Positions 32,312 through 43,699 of a stretch of DNA of 64,000 nt are shown here, one piece after another. Numbering within the stretch: position 1 is the stretch's first letter; every line of letters begins with the position of its first letter. A model generated the notes under the pieces. It saw nothing but the letters and a program-made list of their open reading frames with translations. It was not told the DNA's origin and ran no database searches. The stretch covers positions 42,665,454-42,729,453 of the forward strand of contig NC_062214.1 of the NCBI RefSeq assembly GCF_902686445.1, in the 5' to 3' direction. The DNA comes from Sciurus carolinensis (lineage: Eukaryota; Chordata; Mammalia; Rodentia; Sciuridae). The translations under genes were made by a program, and so were the position numbers.

Positions 32312-32512
32312 ATTTATTTGGTATTGGGTATGGGGGTCACTTATCCACTGAGCTACATTCCCCACTCCTTTTAATTTTTTTATTTTGAGACAGGGTCTTG
32401 TCAAGTTGCTTAGGGCCTCCCTAGGTTACCCAGGCTGGCCTCCAACTTGTGATCCTCCTGCCTGAGCCTTCCAAGTTACTGGGATTACAGGTGCTGAGCC
32501 ACCATGCCCAGC
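32312..32512 (-). mobile_element. B1-dID SINE, antisense
   Basis: Reversed ID part ('gagctacattccccactcct') then reversed B1 ('attttgagacagggtcttgt', 'tgtgatcctcctgcctgagc', 'gccaccatgcccagct'). Confidence 0.9.
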
Positions 32513-32514
32513 TG

Positions 32515-33710
32515 ATTTGGGGTTATTGAAGGAACTATTTACAAAAGTGTGGGCGGGATCACAAGATTCAACAGTGTCCTGGGGCTAAAAACAACTGAGC
32601 CATTATCAGCCCTGGGCTAGAAGTGGTTAGCGGAATGAGAGTCCCATGGAGAAGGCCACCTCCAGTGAGTGGGGTCCTTCAGCTGAGATGCAGCTGCAGC
32701 CACAGGAGCCATGGAATAAATACCCTTCCTCATTCTCCTCCTCTCCTCTGACTCCTGCCAGGGCTCCCACTGCCCAGACCCAGGCAGAGGCCAAGTGTGT
32801 GTGAGAACCACTGATTCTGCCTGCATGTGGGAAAGTCGGCTGGGGCTCCGGGGTGTGGAGGAGAGTGAGTGTGGTTCAGCCCAGGGGGACAGACAGATTT
32901 GACCTCCAGGGCAGAGTCCAATAAACACCCGCCTTTACATTCCTTCTAGAATCTAACGAAAGCTCTGGATTCTCCCAGGACCTTAATATACTCATGCACA
33001 TTTATGCACCTAACTTTAAGGAACTCATGGATGCTCTCCCAGGAAGCTCATGGGCCCTGGGTTCAGCACCACAGTGCTATCAGGTAATAGCTGTAAAACA
33101 TGTCCAGCCCAGAATCAAGGCAGGGGAGTCTATTCCATCTCTGAGTGGGGGGAGTGGCAGAGACAAAGTCTCACATGACTGCTGCCTCATTCTCCCAATG
33201 GGACTCCCGCCAGCCACACCTTGACCACTTGCTAGATGCTGACTTCTCATTCACACTGTACTTCTGCACATGTCCTAGCCCTCTCCTCCTCTCAGACCTC
33301 TGTGCCCAGTGGAACTCACAATTCCAGACTTAAGGGGCCACCTTGGCATTGAATATTGTTTATCTGTGTCCTGGGCTTCACCAGATTTTAAAATCTCAGA
33401 TGACACAAACTAAGTCTTCTAAAATGATCTGATTCCCTAATGAATGCCATTTTATCCTCCTCTAGAGGAATGGCGTTAACAGATAGAATTGGTGTTTGAA
33501 TTATGTATCTGTGAACATATCAATTACATACCTATACTTATAAGGCTGCCACCTTGCACAACTCCATTGAGGCACTCTTCACATTATGTGTAAATGGTGT
33601 CACCTGGAGTTATGCAGTATGCAACTTATACAACTGGATATGGCCTTCCTGGGTATGAAGATTGACTAACAGTATATCTTTCATTGGACCTGTGCATACT
33701 CTTTTAGGAC
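32515..33710. other. Unique sequence, nothing recognised
   Basis: Overlapping frames up to 103 codons occur on the minus strand (32617-32928) without family resemblance. No RNA gene is seen. Confidence 0.45.
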
Positions 33711-33711
33711 A

Positions 33712-33846
33712 GTGGCTCTCAACCTGGCTGCACATTCTAATCACCAGGGGAGGCAACGCCTCTAACCAATTAAATCTCAATCACTTGGGGTAGGACCTAG
33801 GAATCCATATTTTTAAAGCTGCCTAGGTGATTCCATTTCCACTCCC
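33712..33846 (+). mobile_element. MER5-type hAT MITE, truncated
   Basis: 'agtggctctcaacctggctg' and 'cacattctaatcaccagggg' at the left and 'ctgcctaggtgattcc' at the right. Confidence 0.72.
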
Positions 33847-33849
33847 TAG

Positions 33850-35250
33850 CAATGACATTTTCAGGGCATGTGTACAGAATCTTTGAAAAGGTTTTATTTT
33901 TTTCTCTCATAAAAGTATAAAAATAATTGGCATTCACAGTTGAAAAAAAAAATTGGAAAGTTGCAGAAAAACCTAAAGTAACAAAATAAAACAAAACCAC
34001 CTGCATGCACTATTGCCTGTTGGGATTCTTTGAGAGTGTGCTTCTCCCCCTTGCAGTCTACAGTGGCTCAATCCTACTTCTGGCTTCAGGTGGGCAGTGC
34101 GGGGGAGGGTGGGGTGCTGCGGATAAACTCGACTTTTCCCTCTGGCTTCAGGCCAAACATCTGCAACCTCCTTGTCTGCAGAGGTTTCCCAGCTCCTGCC
34201 TTAAACAGCCTTCCCTGATCCAAGGGACACTGTAGGACTCAGTGGGTCAAACCCCTTGTCTACACCTCCTGTGGCCTAATCTGGCTCTAGACACAGGGCT
34301 TTCCTTAGCCTTGCTAGGCCTCAGACTCTGTGAGGCTTCTGCCAGGGGAAGACCCTGACCAATGACCAAGCCTCTGCAAATCTATTTTGTAATTTTGCAA
34401 AGCAAGCAGCCACACACAAGCCCCAAGCCCATCTGGGGGACCCCACTCTTCCTCCCTATTTGGTTGGGTCCCTTCTTCCTGATCGGATGCCTTCTCTGGT
34501 CCCCCCTCCCACCTTCTCTCCTAAGGAATGTGCTTTGTGCCTGGGGAGCTCAGGTCCAGTGGAGCAGGAGCCTGCTACAAAAAGCTGATGTCCAGCTGGC
34601 CCCATTGCTCATCACTATCCACCACTGTGATGTCCAGATTCTTAATCTTGACCCAAGACTCGACCTGCTTTTGCTGGACTTTCATAGGGAACCTTCTTCA
34701 GCAGCCAGCCCTGGGGTTCCCTGCACCCCCAGCCCCACTCCCACCCCTGGCTCTGAGCCCTCCAGCTGTGATGCAAAGGATTCACAAAAGCATTTACTCT
34801 CTCCACAAATATTTACTGAAAGTCTGTTAAGCACCAGGCACTGCACTTGGTGCCCAAATTAGAAGCAGTTCCACCCTCCTGGAGCAAGGAAAGGGAACAG
34901 GGTGTCCTGAAAAGGCCTTAGCAGGTGAGGTGACCCTGCCTGGGAATGGGGGTTGCTTCCAGGAAAAGGTTCTGGGAGTCAGGACCACACAAAGACCGTT
35001 GAGCAAAGGGGAGCAAGAATGTTCCAAAGACAGAAAAAGGCACAGACAAAAGGGGAGAATGGAAGGAGGCCATCATGACCAGGCCTCTCCAGACAAGAGG
35101 GTATGTCACAAGGGCTGGGTTCTTCACTTCACCTGTGAAGGTCCAATGTCTGGCTAAATGGCAGAATAAAGACTAGGCATCTCTGCCTTCATTTTGCATC
35201 TGCCTCCTTTGCTCCAAGTCACCTTGGAGTCCTGGAACAAGGTCTGATCT
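33850..35250. other. Mostly unique sequence with L2 remnants
   Basis: Near 34180-34220 'cttaaacagccttccctgat' and near 34800-34850 'tactgaaagtctgttaagca' with 'ccaggcactgcact' are L2-like. The 166-codon plus-strand frame (34362-34862) overlaps the second, and its N-terminal hydrophobic stretch is most likely chance. No gene is called. Confidence 0.4.
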
Positions 35251-35254
35251 GATA

Positions 35255-35655
35255 AATAGCTTGTGATGAGTCCAAGCTACTCACCAAGCAACAGGAACTT
35301 TCTTACCACTGATAAGGTCCTGCCTGACCAATCCTGGGTCATGATGGACAGACCACATCTGATCAAGATCACCTGCTTCTGCAGTTGTGAGAAGCCTCTA
35401 ACTGTGCAAACCCCTAGCCCTTGTCCTCATTCCCCTTTGTATAAAACCTCAAAGTCATTGTGGACCCCTAGGAGACAGGGCTAAAGGGGGGGATCCCCTT
35501 GTCTGCCCAGTGTAGCTACATTGATCAAAGTTCCCTTCATACTTTTCACTAATACAATTTTCTGTTTCGTTTTTGGGGCAAGTGGCCAGGCCTGATTTGT
35601 CCGATGCCCAGAGTCAGGCCTCTGGCCTAGGAAGCCAGTAACAGGTAGAGTGAGG
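35255..35655 (+). mobile_element. Possible solitary retroviral LTR with TATA box
   Basis: A TATAAAA at 35440-35446 follows a pyrimidine-rich segment, and downstream 'tttcactaatacaattttct' and 'cgtttttggggcaagtggcc' resemble an LTR R-U5 region. No family is identified and no internal sequence is attached. Confidence 0.35.
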
Positions 35656-35934
35656 TGAGTCCTCAAGGTGGACTAGGTCACAGCACCAGATCCCGGTGGC
35701 CAGGTAAGATGTGAAAGGGCCTTGCAAGGTTTCCAGGCCAGGAAGTGGCACATGGGACACACCCTAACTCTGCAGTTAGACACATGAGAGTCACTGTTGA
35801 ACATGTTACTTTGGAAGGAGACAGAGAAACTGGGAGCAGAGTCTGCCTCCCAAGAAGGGAACCGGGTCTCCTGCTGGCAGACAGAGGAAGGAGGGAGACT
35901 CTTGAGATATATTTTTATACCTTTTGGAAGGGCA

Positions 35935-36207
35935 TGGAAGAGGAAAGCTTCTCAACTCCTGGCAGCCATGAAACAGAGAGAAGGAAAGGAGCAGCAGGTA
36001 AGATGCATCCTTCCAGGGCATGGGCATGTCCCCAGAGACCTAGCTCCTCCAGCCACACCCACCTGCCTGCTATTACCACCCAGTCCGTCCTTTCAAACTA
36101 GAACATACTGATTAGGTTACAGTTTTCATAATTCAATCTTTTCACCTCCACATGCCTGCATTAACACAGGAGTTTTTGCAGAACACCTCATATTCAAACC
36201 ATGACAC
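35935..36207 (-). mobile_element. MaLR-type LTR, antisense, truncated
   Basis: 'ctggcagccatgaaacagag', 'catccttccagggcatgggc' and 'tcaaaccatgaca' are the reverse complement of the LTR family seen at 10.7 and 13.0 kb; the 3' end of the LTR is missing or eroded. Overlapping frames of 118 and 104 codons are incidental. Confidence 0.68.
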
Positions 36208-36209
36208 AG

Positions 36210-36795
36210 GGGAACAGGCAAAATTTTAATATGGCTCATGCAGAAAGACTATAGGAATTCCTTGGATGTGATAAAGGTTTTATTCTTTTTTTTTTTTTGG
36301 TACTGGGGTTTGAACCCAGGGGTGCTCAACCACTGACCCAACCATCCCCAACCCTTACTATTTTTATTTTGAGATGGGGTCTTGCTAAGTTGCTGAGGTT
36401 GACCTCAAACTTGTGATCCTCCTGCCTCAGCCTCCCAAATCGATTAGGATTACAGGTGTGCAACACCCCCCCCCCAGCAGTTTTGTTCCTATGAGGGAGA
36501 ATGCTCATGATCTTAGAAGATACATGCAGAAACGTCTGGGCAAAATGTCATATGTCTGCCACTTATTCTCAAATATTTAAACAAAAAAGAAAAAAAAAGG
36601 AAAAGGGGAAAATAAATAGAAAAAGGAGGAAGGGGAGATATTAGTGACTTTTTTAAACAAATGTATCTGTTGTATAGAAAGAGATAGAAAATGTGGCAAT
36701 ATATTAATTGTTGGTGAATTTAATAGTTATTATTCTTGCAATTTTTCTAGGGTTTAAATTTTTTTTCAAAATGAAAACAGAGGGAAACTAAGCTT
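36210..36795 (+). mobile_element. Possible old L1 3' end, interrupted by a SINE
   Basis: After the antisense B1-dID at 36286-36475, the text 'tcttgcaatttttctagggt' and 'tttcaaaatgaaaacagagg' matches the same old L1-type tail as at 31.6 kb. Diverged, A-rich. Confidence 0.45.
36286..36475 (-). mobile_element. B1-dID SINE, antisense
   Basis: T-run 36286-36298, then 'tactggggtttgaacccagg', 'gagatggggtcttgctaagt' and 'gtgatcctcctgcctcagcc'. It ends in a C-run near 36466-36474 that replaces the usual 'accatgcccagc'. Confidence 0.9.
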
Positions 36796-36799
36796 AACA

Positions 36800-37640
36800 T
36801 AAAATAAAAAAAATACTTTGTAAACATTTGCTTATGAATGGAAAAAAAGAATCTGAATGTTGGCAGATTCCAGGCCATTGTTGCTCTTCATATTTTAATG
36901 AAAAAACGAATCCCTCCCATTTAGCCTGGTGGCCAGCTGACCTGTCACCACCCGGGGAGGACAGGACCAGATAAAATCACTTGGTTTGTACTCCACGAAT
37001 GGATGAACCTCTCACAGTGAAGAGGTTGAGGAACTTACCTGTGAGAGAAGTCTTCATTCTTTTCAAGCACATAAACATTTCCAACAGTGTAATGTCCTGA
37101 CCTTTTTCATATGCCAAGTCAAATTCATTTTTCTTTGAATAAGCTCAGATTTAGAAAAAGAGAAAGAAAAAAAAAAAGGTGGCCTTTAAGGACAGAATGC
37201 ATAATGGGCATTCCCAGCACTCTGGAAGCAGGGACAGGCAGGGTGAGAGCTGGAAGCCAGGGTAGACAAAGTCTATCACATGTTAGTAGCAGGGAATCCA
37301 GAGCTTGGACTGGCCTCTGTGGGGCCTTTCCTATTAAAACTGGAGATAATGAAAAATAAAACTCATTACTATTCATGAGTGTCCAGCATCAAGGGGCATT
37401 GACAGGGTTCTCTGGAGTGGAATTATTTTGGTACCCAAGGAAATCCAAGGAAAGCCCAGGAAGCCAGATTCTGGTGACTGGGTGGAACCCGCAATGAGGG
37501 ATAGCATGTAGCAGTGACCCTGGGGGGAACTGGGAATGCAGAGGACAACACCCTTGAACTTGACCTCACCATTTCAAGGCCTCCTGGGCCTCTCTCAGTG
37601 CCAGTGGAGCACCTGTGAGCCACAGAGACTGCCTGTTTCT
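36800..37640. other. Unique sequence, nothing recognised
   Basis: Frames of up to 83 codons without family features. A-rich around 37155-37180. Confidence 0.45.
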
Positions 37641-37644
37641 GACA

Positions 37645-37768
37645 GCACCCTAGGACGTTAAGAGTTCAGGCTCTGGAGTCAGAGCTGGATTCAAATCCTA
37701 TACTTGCTCATAAAGTGGGACCTTGGGCGAGTAGCTTAATCTCTCCAACCCTAATTTTCTCCATCCCT
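37645..37768 (+). mobile_element. MIR SINE fragment
   Basis: 'aggctctggagtcagagctg', 'gattcaaatcctatacttgc' and 'ttgggcgagtagcttaatct' are MIR core and right half. Confidence 0.8.
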
Positions 37769-37769
37769 T

Positions 37770-38120
37770 GAAACAGAGTAGAAGGTGTATTTACTGAAAA
37801 GTGGGTTCTGATTCTCAATCTCACACCCTGGATATAGAGATGAGTACAAGCAGGCACCCCACCAGCAGAGTCCACAGAACTCTGCACTAGTGAGGAAACT
37901 GACCAGGCAACAACCTAGAAATATGAGGAGATGGAGAAAATCACAATTCCTAGAGGGCCTTGTGCAAGGAAGTGAAGAGCAAGGGCCTGGAAGGATCACT
38001 TGAGTAAGCTGTATGGATAAAGAAAGTTCTGAGCAGTAACAGGCATCACTAAGCTGCCTGCTAAAGGGAGAACCTGTTTGCAAGTTTGTATCCTGAACTG
38101 ATCTATTCAAGAAGATACAG
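37770..38120. other. Unique sequence, nothing recognised
   Basis: The 130-codon minus-strand frame (37751-38143) shows no family resemblance; it overlaps the MIR at one end and the B1-dID at the other. Confidence 0.45.
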
Positions 38121-38122
38121 CT

Positions 38123-38335
38123 GAGTAGGATGCAGGGGCCCATGTCTGTAACCCCGGCAACTCAGGAGGCTGAGGCAGGAGGATGGCAAGTTCAAGTCCA
38201 GGTAACAGCAAGACCCTGTCTCAAAATTTAAAAAAATAATTTTTTTTTTTTTTTAAAAGGGGGTTGAAGATGTAGGTCAGCAGTAGAGCACCACTGGATA
38301 CAATCCCCAGTACTGGAAAAAAAAAAAAAAAAAAG
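38123..38335 (+). mobile_element. B1-dID SINE, sense
   Basis: 'tctgtaaccccggcaactca', 'gcaagaccctgtctcaaaat', a T-run in the linker (38240-38254), and an ID tail with 'atacaatccccagtactgga' and a closing A-run. Confidence 0.88.
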
Positions 38336-38619
38336 ACAGAGCTGAGGCTAAGACAGCATCCAGCAGCCCTCCCTCCTTTTGCCTCCATGATAAATATGTG
38401 CCAAAGAAATCTTTAAGGAGCATTTGTTTCATAACTTAAATCAGTGGAGAAAAGCTGGATTATTCTAAAGATCCCAATTCATTGGGACAATGGGGTGATC
38501 ATCATCTGGGAAAAATTAAAGCTGAATCCCTACCTTACTCCTCACGCCAAATAAATTCCAGATGGATCAGAAACTTAAAACTAAAACCATAAAAGCATTA
38601 ACATTAGGAAAAATGGATA

Positions 38620-38950
38620 CGGTCCACTCTCCATATCCGTGGGTTCCGCATCCTTGGATTCAACCAACTGCAACTTGAAAGTGTTCAGGAAAAAAAATTT
38701 TAAGCTGTGTACATACTCAATATGTGCATTTTTCCCCTTGTCATTATGCCCTAAACAATACAGTATAACAACTATTTACATAGCATTTACATTGCATCAG
38801 GCATTATAAGTAATCTGGAGATGATTTAAAGTATATGGGAAGATATGGGTAAGTTAAATGCTAATTTTATATAAAAGATTTGAGCATCTCAGATATTGGT
38901 ATTTCAGGAGGTCTTGGAATGAATCCTTCATGGATACTGAGGGACAACTA
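38620..38950 (+). mobile_element. Tigger-family MITE (copy 2 of 3), nested in L1
   Basis: Left end 'ggtccactctccatatccgt', then 'acaatacagtataacaacta', 'tttacatagcatttacattg', and right end 'tggatactgagggacaacta'. TA borders the ends. Confidence 0.88.
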
Positions 38951-38973
38951 TAACTGTATATAGAATTTTTTTC

Positions 38974-38977
<4 letters not shown>

Positions 38978-39008
<31 letters not shown>
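38978..39008. repeat. (TA)n microsatellite
   Basis: About 15 TA units in a row. Likely cruciform-prone and length-variable. It yields spurious alternating I/Y in a minus-strand frame. Confidence 0.95.
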
Positions 39009-39013
<5 letters not shown>

Positions 39014-39169
39014 TATATGTAATTTATGTAAAATGTCCCTGGAAGATGCACAAGACAGTGGTTGCCTCTGGAGAGGAGAGAGGGAGACAGGAATGGAAGC
39101 CACTTTTGTTTTTGTTTGATTACATTAACATGCACATGTATTACCTATTTTAAAAAATAAGTATTTTTA

Positions 39170-40855
39170 TGGCCATTACACTCGGGTATGTCAGCCATGG
39201 TTCCCCCAAGGATAAGCTCAGTCCCTCAAGTCATAACCCAAACATGAAAGGGACCCCCAAAGTGGTTCAGTCCAGGAAATGAGCAGCTCCAGGTAGTCTG
39301 TTCTGACCTATTTGAGGACCCCATAGAGCATAGCTGCTCCAGGGTAGAGACAGCTCAAACTCTGTGAAGGCACTTTGAAAAACTATACAGGCAGAGAGAG
39401 ACAGGGTGATATTGGGCAGGAGGCAGGGCCCATCTGGAGCCAGGAGCCAGCAACTTCTAGGGAAGAGTGAAGGATAAAATTCAGGGCCTTCTGCACTAAT
39501 GGAGGTAGGCCCAAGACTCAAAAAGACTGGGGGCTGTAAACAGGGCCTGGTTTCAACCAAGGCAGGTCAGGAAGGTAAAGAGTCCCTTCTCAGGCAAGAC
39601 CTGGGTTCAGTACCCCAGATGCACTAAGGTCCCTGTCACCCACCCCCATCTCTATCCAGAAGCTCCACCCAGCCTTCAGCCCAGGCCAGGCTGAGTCAAG
39701 GAATTCCAAAGAACAGACACCTCCTCCTCTGCCGTGCCCACCAAGCGAGCGGGTCTTTCCCGAGATGTTTAGTCAAATTGAACTCAGACATCTGTGCTCT
39801 GTAAACTCACCCATTCCTCCTTGTCTGGGCTTCCCCCTTAGTGTCTTAGTTAAGTGATCCTTCTGGAAAATTTCAACCCTTTTTTGGCAAAGTTAAGGAG
39901 AAAGGAATTTTTCCAAAACTTAGTCAAAGATGTTGGCTTAGCTGGATTTGGGGGAGGCAGGTTTTGGTGAAAAGAACCAGGGGACCACTGTTGTTAGGGG
40001 GCTTGTGGGGACTAAGCGAGGCTCCTAGGACATAACACAGACCCAGCATGGGTGTGGATACCAGCTCTGGCTTCTCCTGACCTGGGCCACCTTCCTGACC
40101 CAGAGGTCCTGGTTTGCTGTGTGGACCAGTTGTCCAGTCTTCAGTCATCCCTCGTCTCATCTCTCAGTCTCCTTTCATCCTAGCATAACCCACATAAAAT
40201 GTAAGTATTCAAATGCGCAGGCGGAATGGAGTTGAGGGAGAGGAGTCAGCTGCTATGGGCCCCCAGTGTCTCCCCTCCCTCTCCCCACTGGCTGCTCCCA
40301 CCCCTCTCAGGCTACAACAAAGAGGAAATCCATGGAGCCAAGGAACAATGGCCTCCATCTCTAGCTAAAACCACGGAGAGCGACTCCAAGGAGCCCCACC
40401 TGGACCATGGGGGCTTCTTGCCTCTTGGGGTCTTCAGCACCTGGCTCCAGCCATCCTGCTCAGACCCCATCTCAGATCCTGCATGGCCTCTGCTTTCTCC
40501 GTGTTGCCTCTTCCTCCCTCCGCATGTTGATTTTCTGCCAAACCATTTTTCTCCTGGCTCCCAACTTTTGTCGGGAAAGAGATGAAATCAGCACTTGGAG
40601 AGCTGGAAGGGGAAAAACAGCTGCTTTTAACAAAAATGGGATGGAAGGAGGGGGAGCAGAACAGCTGGATCTTAGTGGAAAAGCAAGAGTCTGGGGGAGG
40701 CGCACAGCTCACATGCCTGCAGGGGCCCAGCGGGCACCATGACAGAGGCTTCCTAATGGTGCCTTGAGCTGTTCTTCAGACCCAGACATATCTCATAGCC
40801 ACGTTAACCCTCCATGGACCTTGCATTTTTTTCTTCCATTTCAGAGATATGGACA
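39170..40855. other. 1.7 kb unique sequence with several GC-rich open frames
   Basis: At 40226-40742 two overlapping plus-strand frames (119 and 111 codons) and two minus-strand frames (92, 77) all stay open; such mutual openness points to composition, not coding. No domains recognised and no transposon seen. Confidence 0.4.
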
Positions 40856-40857
40856 CC

Positions 40858-40886
<29 letters not shown>
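40858..40886 (+). repeat. Poly(A) run of 29 bases
   Basis: A pure A-run not preceded by a SINE I can recognise ('tcagagatatggacacc' lies upstream). It may be the tail of a lost retrocopy or an expanded homopolymer. Confidence 0.95.
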
Positions 40887-40889
<3 letters not shown>

Positions 40890-40890
<1 letters not shown>

Positions 40891-41395
40891 TCTTTCCTCT
40901 TTGCTCTCCTACAAGAAAATTTATGCAGTATGTTTGGGACATAATAGAATATTGGGATCTGTGGCTTCAGGGCCACCAGGTAAAATTGTTCAGGTTGAGC
41001 AGACTCTGTGACACTGTGGCCATATGGATATGTGTGCCTCCGATAACAAATCTGATTTTTCAAGAGTTAGAGATTTAGATTTTTTTGTTGAAAAAAAAAA
41101 TACTTGAGATTTAAATGTTGACAACTAATTCAGAAGTTTTAAAGCATTGAGCAGTCAGCATGGCTTGCAAAACACATCTGTGGGTAGAATCAGGGCTGAG
41201 GGCCAGAGTTGGAAATTCCTGGTTTATGGGTGAGAGCTGACACGTGTATCCCAGCCTGGAGTGGACAATGTTCGCACTTTGCCCTATCCCTGGGGTCCCT
41301 TTTACCTTTTGTATGTCCCTGACCCCTTCCATCCCTGAAGTGCTTTTGCTTCCTGCATTGCATAGCTGAGTTTTTTCTTTGAAGGGCTTGTCTTG
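40890..41395. other. Unique sequence, nothing recognised
   Basis: A minus-strand 99-codon frame (41111-41410) has no family features. Confidence 0.45.
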
Positions 41396-41399
41396 GACT

Positions 41400-41735
41400 A
41401 CTGGAGTCACCTTGCTTGGAGGGACAATGAGCCCAAGGTGCCCAGAAATTTATATCCTCCTAGCCTAAAACCTTTGGCCAGTGACTAATAGGTAAGAGTC
41501 TAAAAGTCCAGCTTCTTTGCCTAGGGTCAGGATAACTCTGAGGTGTCTCTCAAACTCCAGATCTCTCCCTTTGGAATCTGTCCCTCTGTGGGACTTGACC
41601 TGAGATCATCCTTAGCATGACTTCTTCGCTACCCTGACCTGCTTCCTTTACCCCCTTTCCAGTTTCCCCTGGGAGCACCTCCTTAATAAATCAGTGGTAT
41701 GAGAGTCTTTGTTCCAGGATCTATTCTGGAACCCC
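41400..41735 (+). mobile_element. Probable solitary LTR with polyadenylation signal
   Basis: The end 'ctgggagcacctccttaata' with AATAAA at 41695-41700, then 'agagtctttgttccaggatc' and 'tattctggaaccc' has the R-U5 layout common in mammalian LTRs. Subfamily not assigned. Confidence 0.5.
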
Positions 41736-41739
41736 CACA

Positions 41740-42545
41740 TACAATTAGACCCAGCCAAGAACAGAGGATATCTCTCTGGGAGAGAAAGAACAATTCTGCC
41801 AAGGGCTAATACAGCCTCAGAGAACACTGCTGTCAGAGAATATTGTCTGAGAATCAGCTCGGGATGCCTGGTCTCCTCCTACAGACTCTTTGCTCTCCCA
41901 ACCCACCTCTTCCTCTGCATGGCCATCAACCTCCATCTAGACTTGGGGTTGCTCTCAAATGTCTTTCCACCCTTCCTCTACTACTTGGCAGACACAAATA
42001 TGTTGTATGTCTGACCTTGCCCCAGCCCCAGGGTCCTGACTGTATGTCAGTCTCAGTAAGTTCTAGCCCCTCTGCCATAGTGGGTGGTACAAATAACCCA
42101 GACCAAAATCATTTAGTAAGTGAAATTCCCACAGAATGCCACAGGGAATGGTCCAAAGGTGACCCAATTATCCTGAAACTAGAAACACTATATGGAGGAT
42201 GCACATGCTTAAAATCTGGGGGAAACCACCTAAAAACAAAGTGGATATTCAGAACAGGTCAGAGGAAGAGAACTGACGGGAAAGGACACCACAGCCCAAA
42301 TCAGGTTCCTGTTACTTACAATCAAAAGCATCCCAACACTTGCCAGGACTCACAGAGATATGGTGTGGTTTTAGGGAATGTATGGATCTCCCAAGACTGA
42401 GCAGAAGTACAGAGAAGGTAGGCATTGGTTCAGTAGGGCTGATGGATGCTAAGAGTGGGAAGCAGAGTGTGCCCAAACTGTTGGATGCTTCTACAAGAAA
42501 GCCAACTCTGCAGCTTTGCTTGATGAGCATCCTTTGCTTGATCCC
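41740..42545. other. Unassigned sequence downstream of the LTR, with a 185-codon frame
   Basis: The plus-strand frame 41843-42400 is the second longest here. Its conceptual product shows no gag, protease, polymerase or other domain I can recognise. It could be eroded internal retroviral DNA, an unknown exon or chance. No gene called. Confidence 0.35.
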
Positions 42546-42547
42546 TG

Positions 42548-42662
42548 AGGCTTCAGTCAGTCAGCCAACAAATAATGGTCGGGTGCTACTGTGTGTAATG
42601 TATTCACCACATACACCCAACATTTTAATCTGTTCTCAAAGACCTCACAATCTAGTTAGAAA
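42548..42662 (+). mobile_element. L2 LINE 3' tail fragment
   Basis: 'agtcagccaacaaataatgg' and 'caaagacctcacaatctagt' follow the L2 3' pattern. Confidence 0.55.
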
Positions 42663-42689
42663 GACCAAGTTGGCTACATAGGATGGGAG

Positions 42690-43012
42690 TAGAGATATGG
42701 GTCTGGAGTCAGGTGGACCTGGGTCCAGGTAGCTCCTAAGCCACTTTATAAGTTATGACCAAATCTCTCTGAGACAGAACTTCTTTATGCATAAAGTGAA
42801 AATAATCCCTTTACCTACACCATAAAGATAGGTTGACTGTTTTTAAAAATGATTTTTATAATTAATCAGGTTTTTAAAACATCAACTCACATAAAACTCA
42901 AAAGCATTAGACAATTTGCAAATGAAGTATTAATGGTAACTTCCTTAGACTTTTAAACAAACATATACATTAAGCACCTAGCATCATGCCTAATATGCAA
43001 TTAGTATTTTTT
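42690..43012 (+). mobile_element. MIR SINE with L2-like tail
   Basis: 'atgggtctggagtcaggtgg', 'cctgggtccaggtagctcct', 'gagacagaacttctttatgc', and the tail 'taagcacctagcatcatgcc'. Confidence 0.72.
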
Positions 43013-43014
43013 AA

Positions 43015-43480
43015 TGTCCCCTACTATATTAGAATTATCATTGCTGAAGGTGGGTGAGAAATGAAATGACACAAAATAGATTATTCCTTGAGCTTAGCCA
43101 GTGATACGGAAAATGAGGGAAATCTTTGTGGTTGGGGGTCTAGGAAAGTTTAGGAAGAGATTAACTTGAGCTTGTTTTGAAAGAGGAGCTAGGAGAGGAG
43201 TTGTTATTATCACAAAGGTCCTCACCTCTGATCAGGGATATACCAGTCACATGAGGAAGGAAGGAGTGATTGGGCAGGACCCCAATACCAACTGGAGCAT
43301 CTATTCCAACATATGCCTTGCTGCAAGATCTTGATCCAAAAGTCTGATTTGAGGGACAAGAATCAGGGAAATGTCTCAGCTTCCACATTCATGTGTGTGA
43401 TGGGAACAGACAGGCACTGGTATGTGCTGGGCTTCTAGAATGTGTGAAGCCCTGTGTTGAACATTTTCATAAATATTGTA
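43015..43480. other. Unique sequence, possible MIR/L2 scrap
   Basis: 'caggcactggtatgtgctgg' and 'gaagccctgtgttgaacatt' at 43405-43465 are L2/MIR-tail-like. Otherwise featureless. Confidence 0.45.
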
Positions 43481-43482
43481 TC

Positions 43483-43695
43483 GGTTAGCTATCCTACAAT
43501 AAAGCTGCATAACAAAATTTTTAAAAAGCAGCATATGACAGCATCTGCAGGTTAAGTGGAGTTTGGCTGATCTAAGCTGGGCTCAGATAAACCTGACTCC
43601 AGGCCACAAGATAAGTCCAAATATGCTTAGTATGTCCCCCATACTTCTAGAACCAGCAGCTGCTTAATAAATGATCTATCAAGAAAAACATGAGT
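43483..43695 (-). mobile_element. MLT1-like LTR 3' end, antisense, decayed
   Basis: 'atcggttagctatcctacaa' and 'taaagctgcataacaaaatt' resemble the reverse complement of MLT1-type 3' ends; the remainder is diverged. Confidence 0.5.
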
Positions 43696-43699
43696 GAAA

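Larger units (their letters stand above)
38480..39165 (+). mobile_element. L1 3' end, sense, interrupted by a Tigger MITE
   Basis: The left part (38480-38618) is the end of L1 ORF2: 'aaattccagatggatcagaa'. The right part (about 38955-39165) is 3' UTR: 'aaaatgtccctggaagatgc', 'acagtggttgcctctggaga' and 'catgtattacctattttaaa'. The Tigger copy at 38620-38950 and an AT microsatellite lie between. Confidence 0.75.

Noticed and set aside
34362..34862. 166-codon frame with an N-terminal hydrophobic stretch
   Set aside because: It runs through L2-like sequence, has no family resemblance, and the hydrophobic run is weakly patterned.
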